DNA of 64,000 nucleotides from Desertimonas sp963786985. GTDB lineage: Bacteria > Actinomycetota > Acidimicrobiia > Acidimicrobiales > Ilumatobacteraceae. The notes beneath the pieces are model-generated. The model was given only the letters and a program-made list of their open reading frames with translations, did not search any database and was not told the DNA's origin. Positions 15,826 through 25,280 of the stretch are shown in pieces (positions within the stretch are counted from its first letter, which is position 1; the number at the start of each line of letters is the position of its first letter). The position numbers were made by a program, and so were the translations under genes. The stretch covers positions 186,001-250,000 of the forward strand of contig CAWBBL010000020.1 of the NCBI GenBank assembly GCA_963786985.1. Reading direction: 5' to 3'.

Positions 15826-17457
15826 GTGGCCGACGGGAACCTGACGCCGCTCGTCGAGGCGGTCGGGATCACCAAACGCTTCGGCGACCTCGTCGCCAAC
15901 GACGACATCAACCTGGCGATCCATGGCGGCGAGGTTCACGCCCTGCTCGGCGAGAACGGCGCCGGCAAGACGACGCTGACCCGCATCGTCTACGGACTCA
16001 GCCAACCCGACAGCGGCGAGCTGCGCGTCGGCGGCGTGGCCACGCGGATCACGTCGCCGAAGGAAGCGATGGCCGTCGGCATCGGGGTGGTGACCCAGGA
16101 GTTCTCGCTCGTCGGACCGATGACGGTGACGGAGAACGTGATGCTCGCGGCCGTCGGCCTCGGTGCCGTCGATCGCCGGGCGGCCCGCGTCAGCGTCCAG
16201 GACACGGCGGCGCGGCTCGGTCTCCACGTCGATCCCGACGCGCGTGTCGAGCAACTGTCGGTTGGTGAACGCCAGCGTGTCGAGATCCTCAAGGCCCTGC
16301 ACCACGACTGCCGCGTCCTGATCCTCGACGAGCCGACGGCAGTCCTGACACCGCTCGACGTCGAGGCCTTGTTCGCCACCATCCGACGCCTGCGCTCCGA
16401 GGGCATCGGCATCGTGTTCATCTCCCACAAGCTGCGCGAGGTCGTCGCCATCGCCGATCGCGTCACCGTGCTGCGACGCGGGCGGGTCGCCGCGACACAA
16501 CCGATCGGCGGGCTCGACCCAGGACACCTCGCCGATCTGATGATTGGCCACGTCGATGCCGACGACGTCGACGTCGCCCCGGCGGTGGGAGTCGTGATCG
16601 AAGGACCGGTTCCGCCGCCGCCCGCGGCTGCGCCGGTGGCTGCCGGATCGGTGTTGGAGATTCGCCAGGTCACGCTCGAGCGGGACGGGGTGCGCCGCCT
16701 CGACGACGTGTCGATCGTCGTCGCGGCCGGCGAGATCGTCGGCGTCGCCGGGGTCAGCGGCAACGGTCAGACCGAACTCGTCGACGTGCTGTGCGCCACC
16801 GCCGTGCCGACCTCCGGAGCCATCATCGTCGATGGCGTCGACGTCACAGCCGCCGATCCGGTCGGGCGCATCCGGGCTGGGCTGGGGCGGATCACCGAGG
16901 ATCGTCGGGGCAGCGTCATCCCCGGATTGACCGTCGAGCAGAACCTCGTGCTCGAGGACCTTGACCGCTTCCGGCGCTACGGATTCACACAACGCAGTCG
17001 CGTTCGTCGGCACGCCCGCCGACTGATCGCCGACTTCGACATCCGCGCCCAGCCCCACGACACCGTCGGCGGGCTCTCCGGCGGCAACCTGCAGAAGGTG
17101 CTGCTCGCCAGGGCACTCTCCCGAGATCCTCGAGCGCTCGTCGCCGCCCAACCGACTCGCGGTCTCGACGTCGGTGCCTACGCCTACGTCCACGAACAGC
17201 TGCGCCGGGTGCGTGACGCCGGCGGCGGGGTCCTGCTGATCTCCGAGGACCTCGACGAACTGCTCGCTCTCGCGGATCGTGTCGTCGTCCTGTTCGGCGG
17301 GCAGATCATCGGCGAGCTGCCGCGCGCCGAAGCCACGCCGCGCGCCATCGGGTTGCTGATGACCGGCCATGACGGCACCTCCACACGTGCGAGCGACCGG
17401 AGCGCTAGCGGAGGGAGCGGCCAACAGCGGCCTGCGTGGCCGGGGAACGCAGAATGA
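15826..17457 (+). CDS. ABC transporter ATPase, duplicated domain (nucleoside/simple sugar type)
   Basis: 543-residue ATPase with two ABC domains, as in BmpC/YufO/RbsA. Domain 1 has the P-loop GENGAGKTT and signature LSVGERQRVEILKAL. Domain 2 starts near residue 270, with a degenerate P-loop GVSGNGQTE, signature LSGGNLQKVLLARAL and AQPTRGLDVGA. The GTG directly follows the BMP gene stop. The last ~25 residues (Ser/Gly/Arg-rich) are encoded by a GC-rich dispersed repeat (17386-17420) and are probably not functional. The stop overlaps the permease ATG. Confidence 0.92.
   Translation: MADGNLTPLVEAVGITKRFGDLVANDDINLAIHGGEVHALLGENGAGKTTLTRIVYGLSQPDSGELRVGGVATRITSPKEAMAVGIGVVTQEFSLVGPMTVTENVMLAAVGLGAVDRRAARVSVQDTAARLGLHVDPDARVEQLSVGERQRVEILKALHHDCRVLILDEPTAVLTPLDVEALFATIRRLRSEGIGIVFISHKLREVVAIADRVTVLRRGRVAATQPIGGLDPGHLADLMIGHVDADDVDVAPAVGVVIEGPVPPPPAAAPVAAGSVLEIRQVTLERDGVRRLDDVSIVVAAGEIVGVAGVSGNGQTELVDVLCATAVPTSGAIIVDGVDVTAADPVGRIRAGLGRITEDRRGSVIPGLTVEQNLVLEDLDRFRRYGFTQRSRVRRHARRLIADFDIRAQPHDTVGGLSGGNLQKVLLARALSRDPRALVAAQPTRGLDVGAYAYVHEQLRRVRDAGGGVLLISEDLDELLALADRVVVLFGGQIIGELPRAEATPRAIGLLMTGHDGTSTRASDRSASGGSGQQRPAWPGNAE
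17386..17420 (-). repeat. Short GC-rich dispersed repeat inside the ABC ATPase C-terminus
   Basis: On the minus strand this 35-nt stretch (core gctagcgctc, ending cgctcgcacg) matches 56991-57025 between cpaE and tadA with only a few substitutions and gaps. Both copies sit at a gene 3' end. Confidence 0.5.
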
Positions 17458-18602
17458 CGAACCTGGTGCTGCGGGGCGGCTCCTCGCGGTGGCGAGCACC
17501 GATCGCCGTGGCGCTCGCCGTCGTCGCCACGTTCCTCATCACGGCGATCCCGATTCGGGCCGGTGGCGCCAGCCCGGCGGCGGCGTACTGGCGCTACCTC
17601 GTCACGCCACTCACGTCGTGGAACAGCATCCAAGAGGTGCTCCTGGCGGCCTCGCCGTTGCTGCTCACCGGGCTCGCCGTGGCCATCGCCTTCCGCGCCG
17701 GCTACTACAACATCGGTGCCGAGGGACAGTTCCTCGCCGGGGCCATCGGAGCGACCGTTCCCGGGCTGTATGCCGCGGACCTCGATGCCTGGATCGCCCT
17801 TCCCCTGGCGCTCTCCGCCGGCGCCCTCGCCGGCCTGCTGTGGGCGTTGTTGCCGGCCTGGCTCAAACGCGCCGCGGGCATCGATGAAGTGGTGACGACG
17901 CTGCTGCTCAACCCGGTTGCCCTGCTGTTGCTGCAGGGTCTGCTCAATGGGCCGTGGCGCCATCCCGAGAGCGGCTTCCCGGACTCCGAGACGTTCGGTC
18001 CTGGCTATTCGCTGCCGACGATCTTCGGCAGCGAACGAGTCCATGCCGGTTTGTTGATCGGACTCGTGGCCATCGCCGCCACGGCGGTGGTCATGTCGCT
18101 GACGCCGATCGGCCTGCGCATCAAGGCCGCTGGGCAGGCCCCGGCCGCCGCCCGGTTCAGCGGGATCCACGTGTCCCGGCTGCAGTGGACCGCGGCACTG
18201 GTCTCCGGGGCGATCGCCGGGCTCGCCGGGGCATGCCAGGTGCTCGGCGTGCAACACCAGCTGACCGGCTCGATCGCCGCTGGCTACGGCTACACCGGAA
18301 TCGTCGTCGCCTCACTCGGCGCGCTCACCGCCGGCGGGGTACTCCTCGTCGGCCTGCTCCTCGGGGATATCGCCGTCGGGGCGCAGAACGCTTCGCTGGT
18401 GCTGCAGATCCCCCAGCAGATGGGCGACATCGTCACCGCCGTCTTGCTACTCACCGTCGTGTCCGCGCTGACGCTGCGCAACTTCAAGGTCGTGTTTCGT
18501 TCGGAACGGAGGTTCTTCCGAGCGACGGGAGGCTCCGGTAGCAGCCTTCGCCCCCCGAACTCCCCGCCGACTGCGTCCGCAGCGTCGGGAGTTCCGCCGT
18601 GA
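17454..18602 (+). CDS. ABC transporter permease 1 (nucleoside/simple sugar type)
   Basis: Polytopic membrane protein of the BPD_transp_2 family, about 382 residues, with GYYNIGAEGQFLAGAIGA, the EAA-like family signature, and SRLQWTAALVSGAIAGLAGA later. It pairs with the second permease to form the translocation pore. ATG 17454 overlaps the ATPase stop (ATGA). The C-terminal ~40 residues are Ser/Pro-rich, and the DNA there (about 18556-18596) can form an imperfect hairpin. Its stop overlaps the next GTG. Confidence 0.9.
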   Translation: MTNLVLRGGSSRWRAPIAVALAVVATFLITAIPIRAGGASPAAAYWRYLVTPLTSWNSIQEVLLAASPLLLTGLAVAIAFRAGYYNIGAEGQFLAGAIGATVPGLYAADLDAWIALPLALSAGALAGLLWALLPAWLKRAAGIDEVVTTLLLNPVALLLLQGLLNGPWRHPESGFPDSETFGPGYSLPTIFGSERVHAGLLIGLVAIAATAVVMSLTPIGLRIKAAGQAPAAARFSGIHVSRLQWTAALVSGAIAGLAGACQVLGVQHQLTGSIAAGYGYTGIVVASLGALTAGGVLLVGLLLGDIAVGAQNASLVLQIPQQMGDIVTAVLLLTVVSALTLRNFKVVFRSERRFFRATGGSGSSLRPPNSPPTASAASGVPP

Positions 18603-19498
18603 GTATCTCCTGGCTCGCCGTCATCACGGCGATGTTCACGATCGCGACTCCGCTGGCGTTCGGCGCCCTCGGGGCGATCCTCGGAGAGCGCACTGGGGTG
18701 TTGAACCTCGGCATCGAAGGGACGATGTACGCCGGGGCGTTCGGCGGGTTCCTCGCCGCCGAGAAGTCCGGATCGCTGTGGCTCGGGATCGTTGCCGCCA
18801 TCGTCGTCGGCGCCGCCGCCGGGGCGCTGATGGGGCTGCTCACGGTGACGATTGGTGTCAACCAGCACGTCGCCGGCATTGGCGTCACCCTTGGGCTCGT
18901 CGCCGCCTCCGACTACACGAACCGCCTGCTCTACAACACCGGCACGCTGTCGCGAGCCCCGAAGTTCAGTCGGCTGTTCGAGGACGTCGAGATCCTTGCG
19001 CAGTACCCGCCGACGTACGTCGTGTTCGGCATGATCGCCCCCCTGGTGTGGTGGGTCCTGCGCTCGACGGGGGCGGGCATGCGCATCCGGGCCGTCGGCG
19101 AGAACCCGGAGGCCGCTGACGTCGCCGGGATCTCGGTGGCGTCGACCCGCTACGTCGCCCTGATCTGCGGCGGTGTGCTGATGGCTCTCGGCGGTTCGTT
19201 CCTCACCCTCGCGACGCTCGGGAGCTTCACCATCGACATCGTCAGCGGGCGTGGCTGGGTGTGTATCGCCCTCGTCATCTTCGGCCGGTGGGCGGTGTGG
19301 CCGACGATCGCTGGGGCGCTCCTGTTCGGCGCCACCGACGCACTCCAGCTGCAACTGGCGATCACCCCGGAGTTCGCCGACGTGCCCAACGAGCTGTTGA
19401 TCGCCGTGCCCTACCTCGTCGTGATCGCCGCCCTGGTGATCTGGGGACGGGGCATCCGCTACCCCGGCGCCTACCTCCGGCCATATCGGCGCGTGTGA
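18599..19498 (+). CDS. ABC transporter permease 2 (nucleoside/simple sugar type)
   Basis: 299-residue BPD_transp_2 permease. It has the family block TGVLNLGIEGTMYAGAFGG near residue 35 and GMRIRAVGENPEAADVAGIS in the cytoplasmic loop, as in BmpB/YufQ-type partners. GTG start in the GTGA overlap with permease 1. It is followed after 10 nt by a cytosine deaminase-like gene, so imported substrate is probably a pyrimidine base or nucleoside. Confidence 0.9.
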   Translation: MSISWLAVITAMFTIATPLAFGALGAILGERTGVLNLGIEGTMYAGAFGGFLAAEKSGSLWLGIVAAIVVGAAAGALMGLLTVTIGVNQHVAGIGVTLGLVAASDYTNRLLYNTGTLSRAPKFSRLFEDVEILAQYPPTYVVFGMIAPLVWWVLRSTGAGMRIRAVGENPEAADVAGISVASTRYVALICGGVLMALGGSFLTLATLGSFTIDIVSGRGWVCIALVIFGRWAVWPTIAGALLFGATDALQLQLAITPEFADVPNELLIAVPYLVVIAALVIWGRGIRYPGAYLRPYRRV

Positions 19499-19508
19499 CA
19501 ATGCAGTG

Positions 19509-19961
19509 ATGAGCACCGACTCCGACCACCTCGACCTGGCCATCGCCGAGGCCCGTGATGGCCGCGCCGAAGGGGGTGTCCCGATCGGCGCGGCGTTGAT
19601 CGTCGACGGCGAGGTCCTCGCCGTCGGGCGCAACAAGCGGGTGCAGGAAGGCAGCGTGATCAAACACGGTGAGACCGACTGTTTGGAGAACGCCGGTCGA
19701 CTTCGGGCGAGCGTGTACGCCCGGGCGACGATGGTGACGACGCTGTCGCCGTGCGACATGTGCACCGGGGCGATCCTGATGTACGGCATCCCCCGGGTCG
19801 TCATCGGTGAGAACCGCACGTTCTACGGCGGCGAGGACTACCTGCGGTCCCGCGGTGTCGAGGTCGTCGTCCTCGACAACGACGAGTGCGTGACGATGAT
19901 GGCGGAGTTCATCGCCGAGAACCCCGAACTCTGGTACGAGGACATCGGCGAGCAGGGCTAG
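19509..19961 (+). CDS. FCY1-like cytosine deaminase
   Basis: Zinc-dependent nucleobase deaminase of the CDA fold, 150 residues. Zn ligands are in HGETDCLENAGRL (HxE) and TLSPCDMCTGAILMYGIPR (PCxxC). It matches the fungal cytosine deaminase FCY1 along its length, including MYGIPR, VIGEN and the WYEDIGE ending, and is unlike the hexameric CodA of enteric bacteria. Location at the end of a nucleoside-type ABC operon supports uptake followed by deamination. The ATG at 19509 is preceded by an in-frame GTG at 19506. Confidence 0.88.
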   Translation: MSTDSDHLDLAIAEARDGRAEGGVPIGAALIVDGEVLAVGRNKRVQEGSVIKHGETDCLENAGRLRASVYARATMVTTLSPCDMCTGAILMYGIPRVVIGENRTFYGGEDYLRSRGVEVVVLDNDECVTMMAEFIAENPELWYEDIGEQG

Positions 19962-20070
19962 GGCCGTGTCTCGATCCGGGCGTCGAGAGTCACGAGTTCG
20001 AGACTGTGGACGCCCAGATCGTTGGTGGACGCGGCGGCGCGTGCCGCGGCCCGGGCGCCGGCCATCCAGC

Positions 20071-20076
20071 TAGTCT
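20071..20076 (+). promoter_or_regulatory. TAGTCT -10, leaderless promoter for a small membrane protein
   Basis: TAGTCT followed by exactly 7 nt and the GTG at 20084. No ribosome binding site. Confidence 0.45.
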
Positions 20077-20083
20077 CGCCATC

Positions 20084-20239
20084 GTGCCGGGTGCCATCGC
20101 CATCGTCATCGCTCTGCTGTTGATCCCGGTGATCGTGCTGATGAGCGGCGGTGTGCTGTCGGCGGTCGTCGGGCTGCTCCTCGGGCGCGACGCCGATGCC
20201 CGCTACGAGGGGAGCGAGCTGCTCGAGCTCGACGACTGA
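20084..20239 (+). CDS. Small membrane protein, 51 residues
   Basis: I do not recognise a family. From GTG 20084 the protein starts with a long hydrophobic segment (PGAIAIVIALLLIPVIVLM), continues with a second apolar stretch (SAVVGLLLG), and ends with an acidic tail (EGSELLELDD). The leaderless -10 seven nt upstream and the lack of another gene in 19962-20255 support it being real. The tail (EL...ELDD) suggests a cytoplasmic C-terminus. Function unknown. Confidence 0.6.
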   Translation: MPGAIAIVIALLLIPVIVLMSGGVLSAVVGLLLGRDADARYEGSELLELDD

Positions 20240-20255
20240 TGAACCGCTTGTCGTG

Positions 20256-21641
20256 ATGCACCGCCACGACGGCGTCAGCGAGGTGCTCACCCAGGCGATC
20301 GTGCGCTACTCCGTGGATCGTGTGCGGATGAAGCCGCCGCCGCTCGACCATCCGCGCACCCCGGATGAACTACGGGCAATGGTCGGCCGCACGGTCACGC
20401 CGACAGGCGTCGGCGGCCTGGAAGCGTTGCGCATCTTCAGCGACGTGCTCGCCCCGGCGTGCATCTCCACCGACCATCCGCGCCATCTGTCGTTCGTGCC
20501 GGCGGCGCCGACCGAGGCGTCGATCCTCTTCGACCTCGTCGTCGGGGCGTCGAGCATCTATGCCGGCTCGTGGGTCGAAGGGGCGGGCGCCGTGTTCGCC
20601 GAGAACGAGGCGCTGCGCTGGATCGCCGACCTCGCCGGCCTGCCCGCCGAGGCCGGCGGTGTCTTCGTCAGCGGCGGCACCGCCGGCAACCTGTCGGCGC
20701 TACTGGCGGCGCGCTGGAAGTGGCGGGTTGACGCTGGCGGAAAGTACGAGCGCACGCGTGGTCTGATCATCGGCTGTACCGGGGCCCACTCCTCCGTGGC
20801 CCAGGCTGCCAGGGCGATGGACGCCGACATCGAACTGGCCGCGGCCGACGCCCGCGGCCGGCTGACCGCCGAGGCGCTCGACGCGACGATCTCCGGCCTC
20901 GCCGACGAGGACCGGGCTCGGGTGTTTGCCGTCGTCGCCACGTCGGGGACGACGAACGCCGGGGTGGTCGACGATCTCGTCGCGGCGGCCGCGGCGGCCG
21001 ATCGCCTCGGCACGTGGTTCCACGTCGACGGGGCGTACGGCGGCGCCGGCCTGGCGGCTCCGAGCGTGCGGGACTTGTTCGCCGGCGTCGAGCGAGCCGA
21101 CAGCTTCATCGTCGATCCCCACAAGTGGCTGTTCGCCCCATTCGACTCGTGTGCCCTCGTCTACCGCGATCCGGAGATCGCCCGCCACGCCCACACCCAG
21201 CACGCCGAGTACCTCGACGTGCTCCACGACGATCACGACCACGCCAGCGCCGCCGCCGGCTGGAACACCTCGGACTACGCCCACCACCTCACGCGGCGGG
21301 CCCGCGGACTGCCGTTCTGGTTCAGCCTGGCGACGTACGGCACCGACGCCTACACGGCGGCCGTGGAGACGACCCTGCGGACCGCCCGGGCTGGGGCTCG
21401 CCTCGTCGACGACGCCGAGCACCTCGAGCTGATCCTCGAGCCGGAGCTGTCGATCGTCCTGTTCCGCCGGCCGGGCTGGATGGCCGCCGACTACCAGGCG
21501 TGGAGCGACGAGCAACTGCGCCGTGGCGAGTCGTTCGTCACCCCGACGACGTGGCAGGGCGAGACGGTGTTGCGCTGGTGCATCGTCAACCCCGAGACGA
21601 CGCCCGACGACCTCGCCGAGATCATCGCCACCCTGGCCTGA
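20256..21641 (+). CDS. PLP-dependent group II amino acid decarboxylase
   Basis: Fold-type I PLP enzyme of the aromatic-L-amino-acid/glutamate decarboxylase family, 461 residues. Evidence includes GVFVSGGTAGNLSALLAAR, WFHVDGAYGG (Asp contacting the pyridine N) and the Schiff-base lysine in VDPHKWLFAPFDS. The actinobacterial members act on aromatic or branched amino acids, and the substrate cannot be set from sequence. ATG 20256 is chosen at the start of the conserved N-terminal helix. No clear Shine-Dalgarno. Confidence 0.9.
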   Translation: MHRHDGVSEVLTQAIVRYSVDRVRMKPPPLDHPRTPDELRAMVGRTVTPTGVGGLEALRIFSDVLAPACISTDHPRHLSFVPAAPTEASILFDLVVGASSIYAGSWVEGAGAVFAENEALRWIADLAGLPAEAGGVFVSGGTAGNLSALLAARWKWRVDAGGKYERTRGLIIGCTGAHSSVAQAARAMDADIELAAADARGRLTAEALDATISGLADEDRARVFAVVATSGTTNAGVVDDLVAAAAAADRLGTWFHVDGAYGGAGLAAPSVRDLFAGVERADSFIVDPHKWLFAPFDSCALVYRDPEIARHAHTQHAEYLDVLHDDHDHASAAAGWNTSDYAHHLTRRARGLPFWFSLATYGTDAYTAAVETTLRTARAGARLVDDAEHLELILEPELSIVLFRRPGWMAADYQAWSDEQLRRGESFVTPTTWQGETVLRWCIVNPETTPDDLAEIIATLA

Positions 21642-21680
21642 CGAACTCCCGACCCGACGACTTGACGACGTGCCGGCTGG

Positions 21681-22710
21681 GTGGCAACGATTGCAGGTAT
21701 CGATTTCAGGCCATCTCGCACGACCATCGGCGACGTCGCCAAACAGGCCGGCGTGTCGACATCGAGCGTGTCGCGTCACCTGAAGGGCCAGCACGTCAAC
21801 GGCGCTGCGGCGATCGCCGCGGCGATGCGCGATCTCGACTACCGGCCATCGGCGTTGGCTCGCTCGCTGAAGTCGGGGCGTACCGACACGATCGGGCTCG
21901 TCGTCCCCGACGTCACCAACCCGTTCTTCGCCGGCGTGGTCAAGGGTGCCGAGTCGGTGGCCCAGGGCACCGACTACCAGCTCGTGCTGTGCAACACCGA
22001 CGAGAGTTCCGACCGCGAGCACGCCGTCTTGTCGACGATCCGCGGCCGAGTGGACGGCTTGCTCCTGGCACCAGCCCGCGACGACGCCGAGACGTCGGAG
22101 TCGCTCGCCGACCTCGGTGTGCCGATCGTCCTCGTCGACCGCACGCTGCCGGACCCCGGCGACGCCGATGCCGTGCTGATCGACAACGCCGGCGGAGCGG
22201 CCGCCGCCGCCCGGCTGCTGATCGACGACGGGCACCTGCGCATCGGCTTTGTCTCCGGTCCACTCGACACGACCCCCGGCGCCGAGCGTCATGCGCAGTT
22301 TCGTCGCCGAGTGCGAGGCGGCCGGTGTCGAGGTCGCCGTCGAGGTCGCCGACTTCAAGGAGCACGGCGGCTACCAGGCCGCGATGCGGTTGTTCGCCGG
22401 CGCCGACCCGCCGACGGCGGCGTTCGCCGCCAACAATCTGATGTGCATCGGGCTGCTCCGGGCGTTACGCGACCTCGGGCTGGCGGTGCCGCGGGCAGTA
22501 TCGGTCGTCGGGTTCGACGATCACCTCCTCGCCGATCTCCTCGATCCGCCGCTCTCGGTCATCGACCGCGACATGGAGAACCAGGGTGCCGTCGCCATGC
22601 GCATGCTGCTCGCCCGCCTGTCGGGCGACGTCACCGGACCCGGCCGCACCGTGCGCCTGGACACCCGGCTGGTGCGTCGGGCGTCGACGACGAAGTGGGA
22701 CGCTTCCTGA
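21681..22710 (+). pseudogene. LacI-family regulator, single frameshift
   Basis: The N-terminal HTH (TTIGDVAKQAGVSTSSVSRHL) and hinge, and the periplasmic-binding-like core (GLVVPDVTNPFFAGVVKGAE), are in one frame up to GAERHAQ. From TTT at 22299-22301 the homologous sequence continues one base later (FVAECEAAGVEVAVEV, then VGFDDHLLADLLDPPLSVI) to the stop at 22708-22710. Deleting one T restores a continuous protein, so this is probably a homopolymer error. The regulator heads a ribokinase/ABC operon and likely responds to a sugar or nucleoside. GTG start; the N-terminus is a little uncertain. Confidence 0.85.
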
Positions 22711-22712
22711 TC

Positions 22713-23660
22713 ATGGTGCGCCTGCCCGGACCCGCGGAGATCGGACCGATCGTGGTCGTCGGCTCGATGATGATCGACCAGATCACCTACTGCGAGCGGG
22801 TCCCCGAGGAAGGCGAGACGCTCGTCGCCGACTGCTCCGAACAGGGCTTCGGCGGCAAGGGTGCGAACCAGGCCGTGATGGCGGCGCGTCTCGGGGCTCC
22901 GGTGGCGCTCGTCGGATGCGTCGGCGACGATGATCTCGGCCGGGCGACCGTCGACAACCTCGAGACGCACGGGATCGACGCCTCGGGCGTCTCGGCGGTC
23001 TCCGGGTCGGCCACCGGCGTGGCCCCGATCTGGGTCGACCGCCGCGGCGCCAACCGGATCCTCATCGCCCCTGGTGCAAACGGTTCGCTCGATGCCGCGG
23101 CCGTGGCCGGCCGCCTCGGCGAACGTGACGACATCGCGGTCGTGCTCGCCCAGTTGGAGACCCCACAGTCCGCCACTACCGAGGCGTTCCGTCTCGCTCG
23201 CCGGCGCGGGGCTGTCACCATTCTCAACCCGGCACCAGCGGCGACGATCGACGACCGCCTGCTCGCCGCCACCGACTGGCTGATCCCCAACGAGAGCGAG
23301 TACGAGCTGTTGTTCGGCCGGGCACCCCACCTCGAGGAGTTGGCCGCCGAGGCGGCCGACCGTTCCCACGGCCTCATCGTCACCCTCGGTGCCGAGGGGG
23401 CAATCGTCAGCGACCGCTCGCTGACGTCGTCGGTCAGCGCCCCGGTGGCTCCCACCGTCATCGACACGACCGGTGCCGGCGATGCCTTCGTGGGCGCGTT
23501 CGCCACCGGCATCGCCGCCGGACTTGATCCCGTCGACGCCGTTCGACTTGGTTGCGTCGCCGGCTCGCTCGCGGTCCGCGCCGCCGGGACCCAGCGGTCA
23601 TTTCCCTCACGTCGCGACGTCGAGGACGAGCTAGCTCTCAACGAAAGGAAGGAACCATGA
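22713..23660 (+). CDS. rbsK: Ribokinase (PfkB family)
   Basis: PfkB-family sugar kinase, 315 residues. It phosphorylates D-ribose to ribose 5-phosphate or a related sugar/nucleoside. Motifs are GGKGANQAVMAARLG (signature 1), ETPQSATTEAF, and DTTGAGDAFVGAFATG (signature 2, anion hole and catalytic Asp). It starts 2 nt after the LacI-type gene and overlaps the next ATG. Within the salvage island a role in recycling ribose from nucleosides is plausible. A pseudouridine- or other nucleoside-kinase activity cannot be excluded. Confidence 0.88.
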   Translation: MVRLPGPAEIGPIVVVGSMMIDQITYCERVPEEGETLVADCSEQGFGGKGANQAVMAARLGAPVALVGCVGDDDLGRATVDNLETHGIDASGVSAVSGSATGVAPIWVDRRGANRILIAPGANGSLDAAAVAGRLGERDDIAVVLAQLETPQSATTEAFRLARRRGAVTILNPAPAATIDDRLLAATDWLIPNESEYELLFGRAPHLEELAAEAADRSHGLIVTLGAEGAIVSDRSLTSSVSAPVAPTVIDTTGAGDAFVGAFATGIAAGLDPVDAVRLGCVAGSLAVRAAGTQRSFPSRRDVEDELALNERKEP

Positions 23661-24700
23661 ACCGTTCTGCACCCATCGACCGGCGGCGGCTGCTGCGGAT
23701 GTCGGCACTCGGAGGTGCCGGTCTGATCGTCGGGCCGTCGATCGCCAGCGCACTCGGTGCCGCTCGCGTCGTCAGCGTCGGGGACGACCGAACCGGCGGC
23801 GCTGACCGACCTCAACGTCCAGCTCGGCTGGCTCGCCACCGTCGAGAACGCCGGCGAGTTCGTCGCCGCCAACAAGGGCTTCTACGCCGACGAGGGCCTC
23901 AACCCGACGCTCACGCCGGGTGGGCCAGGGGCGATCCTCGAGCCGACCGTCGTGTCCGGGGCGGCGCTGATCGGCCTCTCGTCGGCCGACACGATCGCCC
24001 TCGCCAACGCCGAGGGCGCCGGACTCAAGATCGTCGGCGTCACGTTGCAACAGAACCCGTCGGCGGTGATGTCGCTCGCCTCCAACCCGGTGCCTGACGC
24101 GAAGAGTCTGGAGGGCAAGCGTCTCGGGCTGCAGCAGACCGGCGATGCGATCTACCAGGCGTTCTTCATCAAGGCGGGCGTCGATGCGTCGCAGGTGACG
24201 ATCGTCCCCGTGCAGTTCGACCCCGCCCCGCTCGTCGCCGGCGAAGTCGACGCCTTCGCGTCGTTCCTGGTCAACCAGCCGATCGCCCTTGACGCGGAGG
24301 GCATCGAGACGGTGACCTGGCTGCTCGCCGACTACGGGTACAACCTCTATGCCGATGCCTTCTTCGTCACCGAGGACACCCTCGCCGACGAAGCGGCGAG
24401 GGACACGGTCGTGCGCTTCCTGCGGGCCACCCGTCGCGGCTGGGAGGAGCGATCGCCGATCCGGCGGCCGCCGCCCAGATCGTGGTCGACGAGTACGGCG
24501 CCGACCTCGACCTCGACCTCGACAACCAGACCGCAACGCTCGAAGCGTTCGTCCCGCTGATCCAGACCGACGAGATCGCCGAGCAGGGGTTGTTCTGGAT
24601 GACCGACGAGGGCATCGCCGCCAATGTCGAGACGATGCAGTCCGTGGACATCGAGGTCGACGAGTCGCTGTTCACCAACGAGCTGCTCGAAGAGCTGTAG
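23657..24700 (+). pseudogene. NMT1/THI5-like ABC substrate-binding protein, two frameshifts
   Basis: ATG 23657 has a good Shine-Dalgarno (ggaagg) and overlaps rbsK. A twin-arginine-like leader (RRRLLRMSALGGAGLIVG) is followed near 23756-23775 by a +1 shift. The mature part then reads LTDLNVQLGWLATVENAGE with later blocks GFYADEGLNPTLTPGG and AFASFLVNQP. Near 24449 one base is missing and the C-terminus resumes (VVDEYGADLDLDLDNQTATLE to ELLEEL). The two shifts compensate in length. The family binds pyrimidine-type precursors and other small anions or aromatics. Expected intact if the sequence is corrected. Confidence 0.8.
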
Positions 24701-24707
24701 AGATCTG

Positions 24708-25280
24708 GTGGCGAATCCAGCGGACCCGTGGGCGTCGGTGACGACGTCCACGGGACTGCCGGCCGACGAGGTGATCTCGACGCTGCAGAAGTCGATCCGC
24801 CGCGGCGAGGTGCGCAACGCCGTGCTGTGCGCGCTCGACCTGTCGGCGACGAGCCCGGAGCTCGACACCTACCTCTGGGATCGCCTCCACGTCATCGCCG
24901 TCGAGGACGTCGGCTTCGGCAACCCGCAAGCGATCGCCGTGATCGTCGCCCTGGACACCGCCCGGCAGCGGTTCGACGCGACAGTCCCACGACCGGTCCT
25001 TGTTCACGATCCATGCCGTTCGCGTCCTTGCCGAATCGGCCAAGGACCGATCGAACGACGAGCTCGCCAACGTCGTCGCGCGCCGAGCTCGACAGTGGCG
25101 GGCGGCCTGAGGTCCCTGATCACGCCCTCGACATGCACACCCTGCGGGGTCAGCAGCTCGGCCGCGGCATCGAGCACTTCCTCATCGAAGGTGCCCGCGT
25201 CGACGCCGGAACTGGAGTCGCGAGAGCGTCGATGGCGCACCGAGCTGCTCGCCCAACTCGGCCTGCCGGCGGACGAATGA
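24708..25280 (+). pseudogene. RarA/MgsA C-terminal-like helical protein, three frameshifts
   Basis: GTG 24708. Segment 1 (STLQKSIRRGEVRNAVLCAL, then HVIAVEDVGFGNPQAIAVI) resembles the C-terminal helical domain of RarA/MgsA clamp-loader-like ATPases, but no AAA+ core is present. Homologous sequence then continues in successive frames: SHDRSLFTIHAVRVLAESAK (after ~24980), EVPDHALDMHTLRGQQLGRG (after ~25101) and TPELESRERRWRTELLAQLG (after ~25203), ending at 25278-25280. Each step needs one extra base removed. The intact protein would be about 190 residues. Its place between an ABC receptor and ATPase is unexplained. The domain call is tentative. Confidence 0.55.

Noticed and set aside
14740..17499. 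Long antisense frame opposite the BMP receptor and ATPase genes
   Set aside because: Same codon-bias artefact. No start signal or domain is seen, and the sense proteins are unmistakable.
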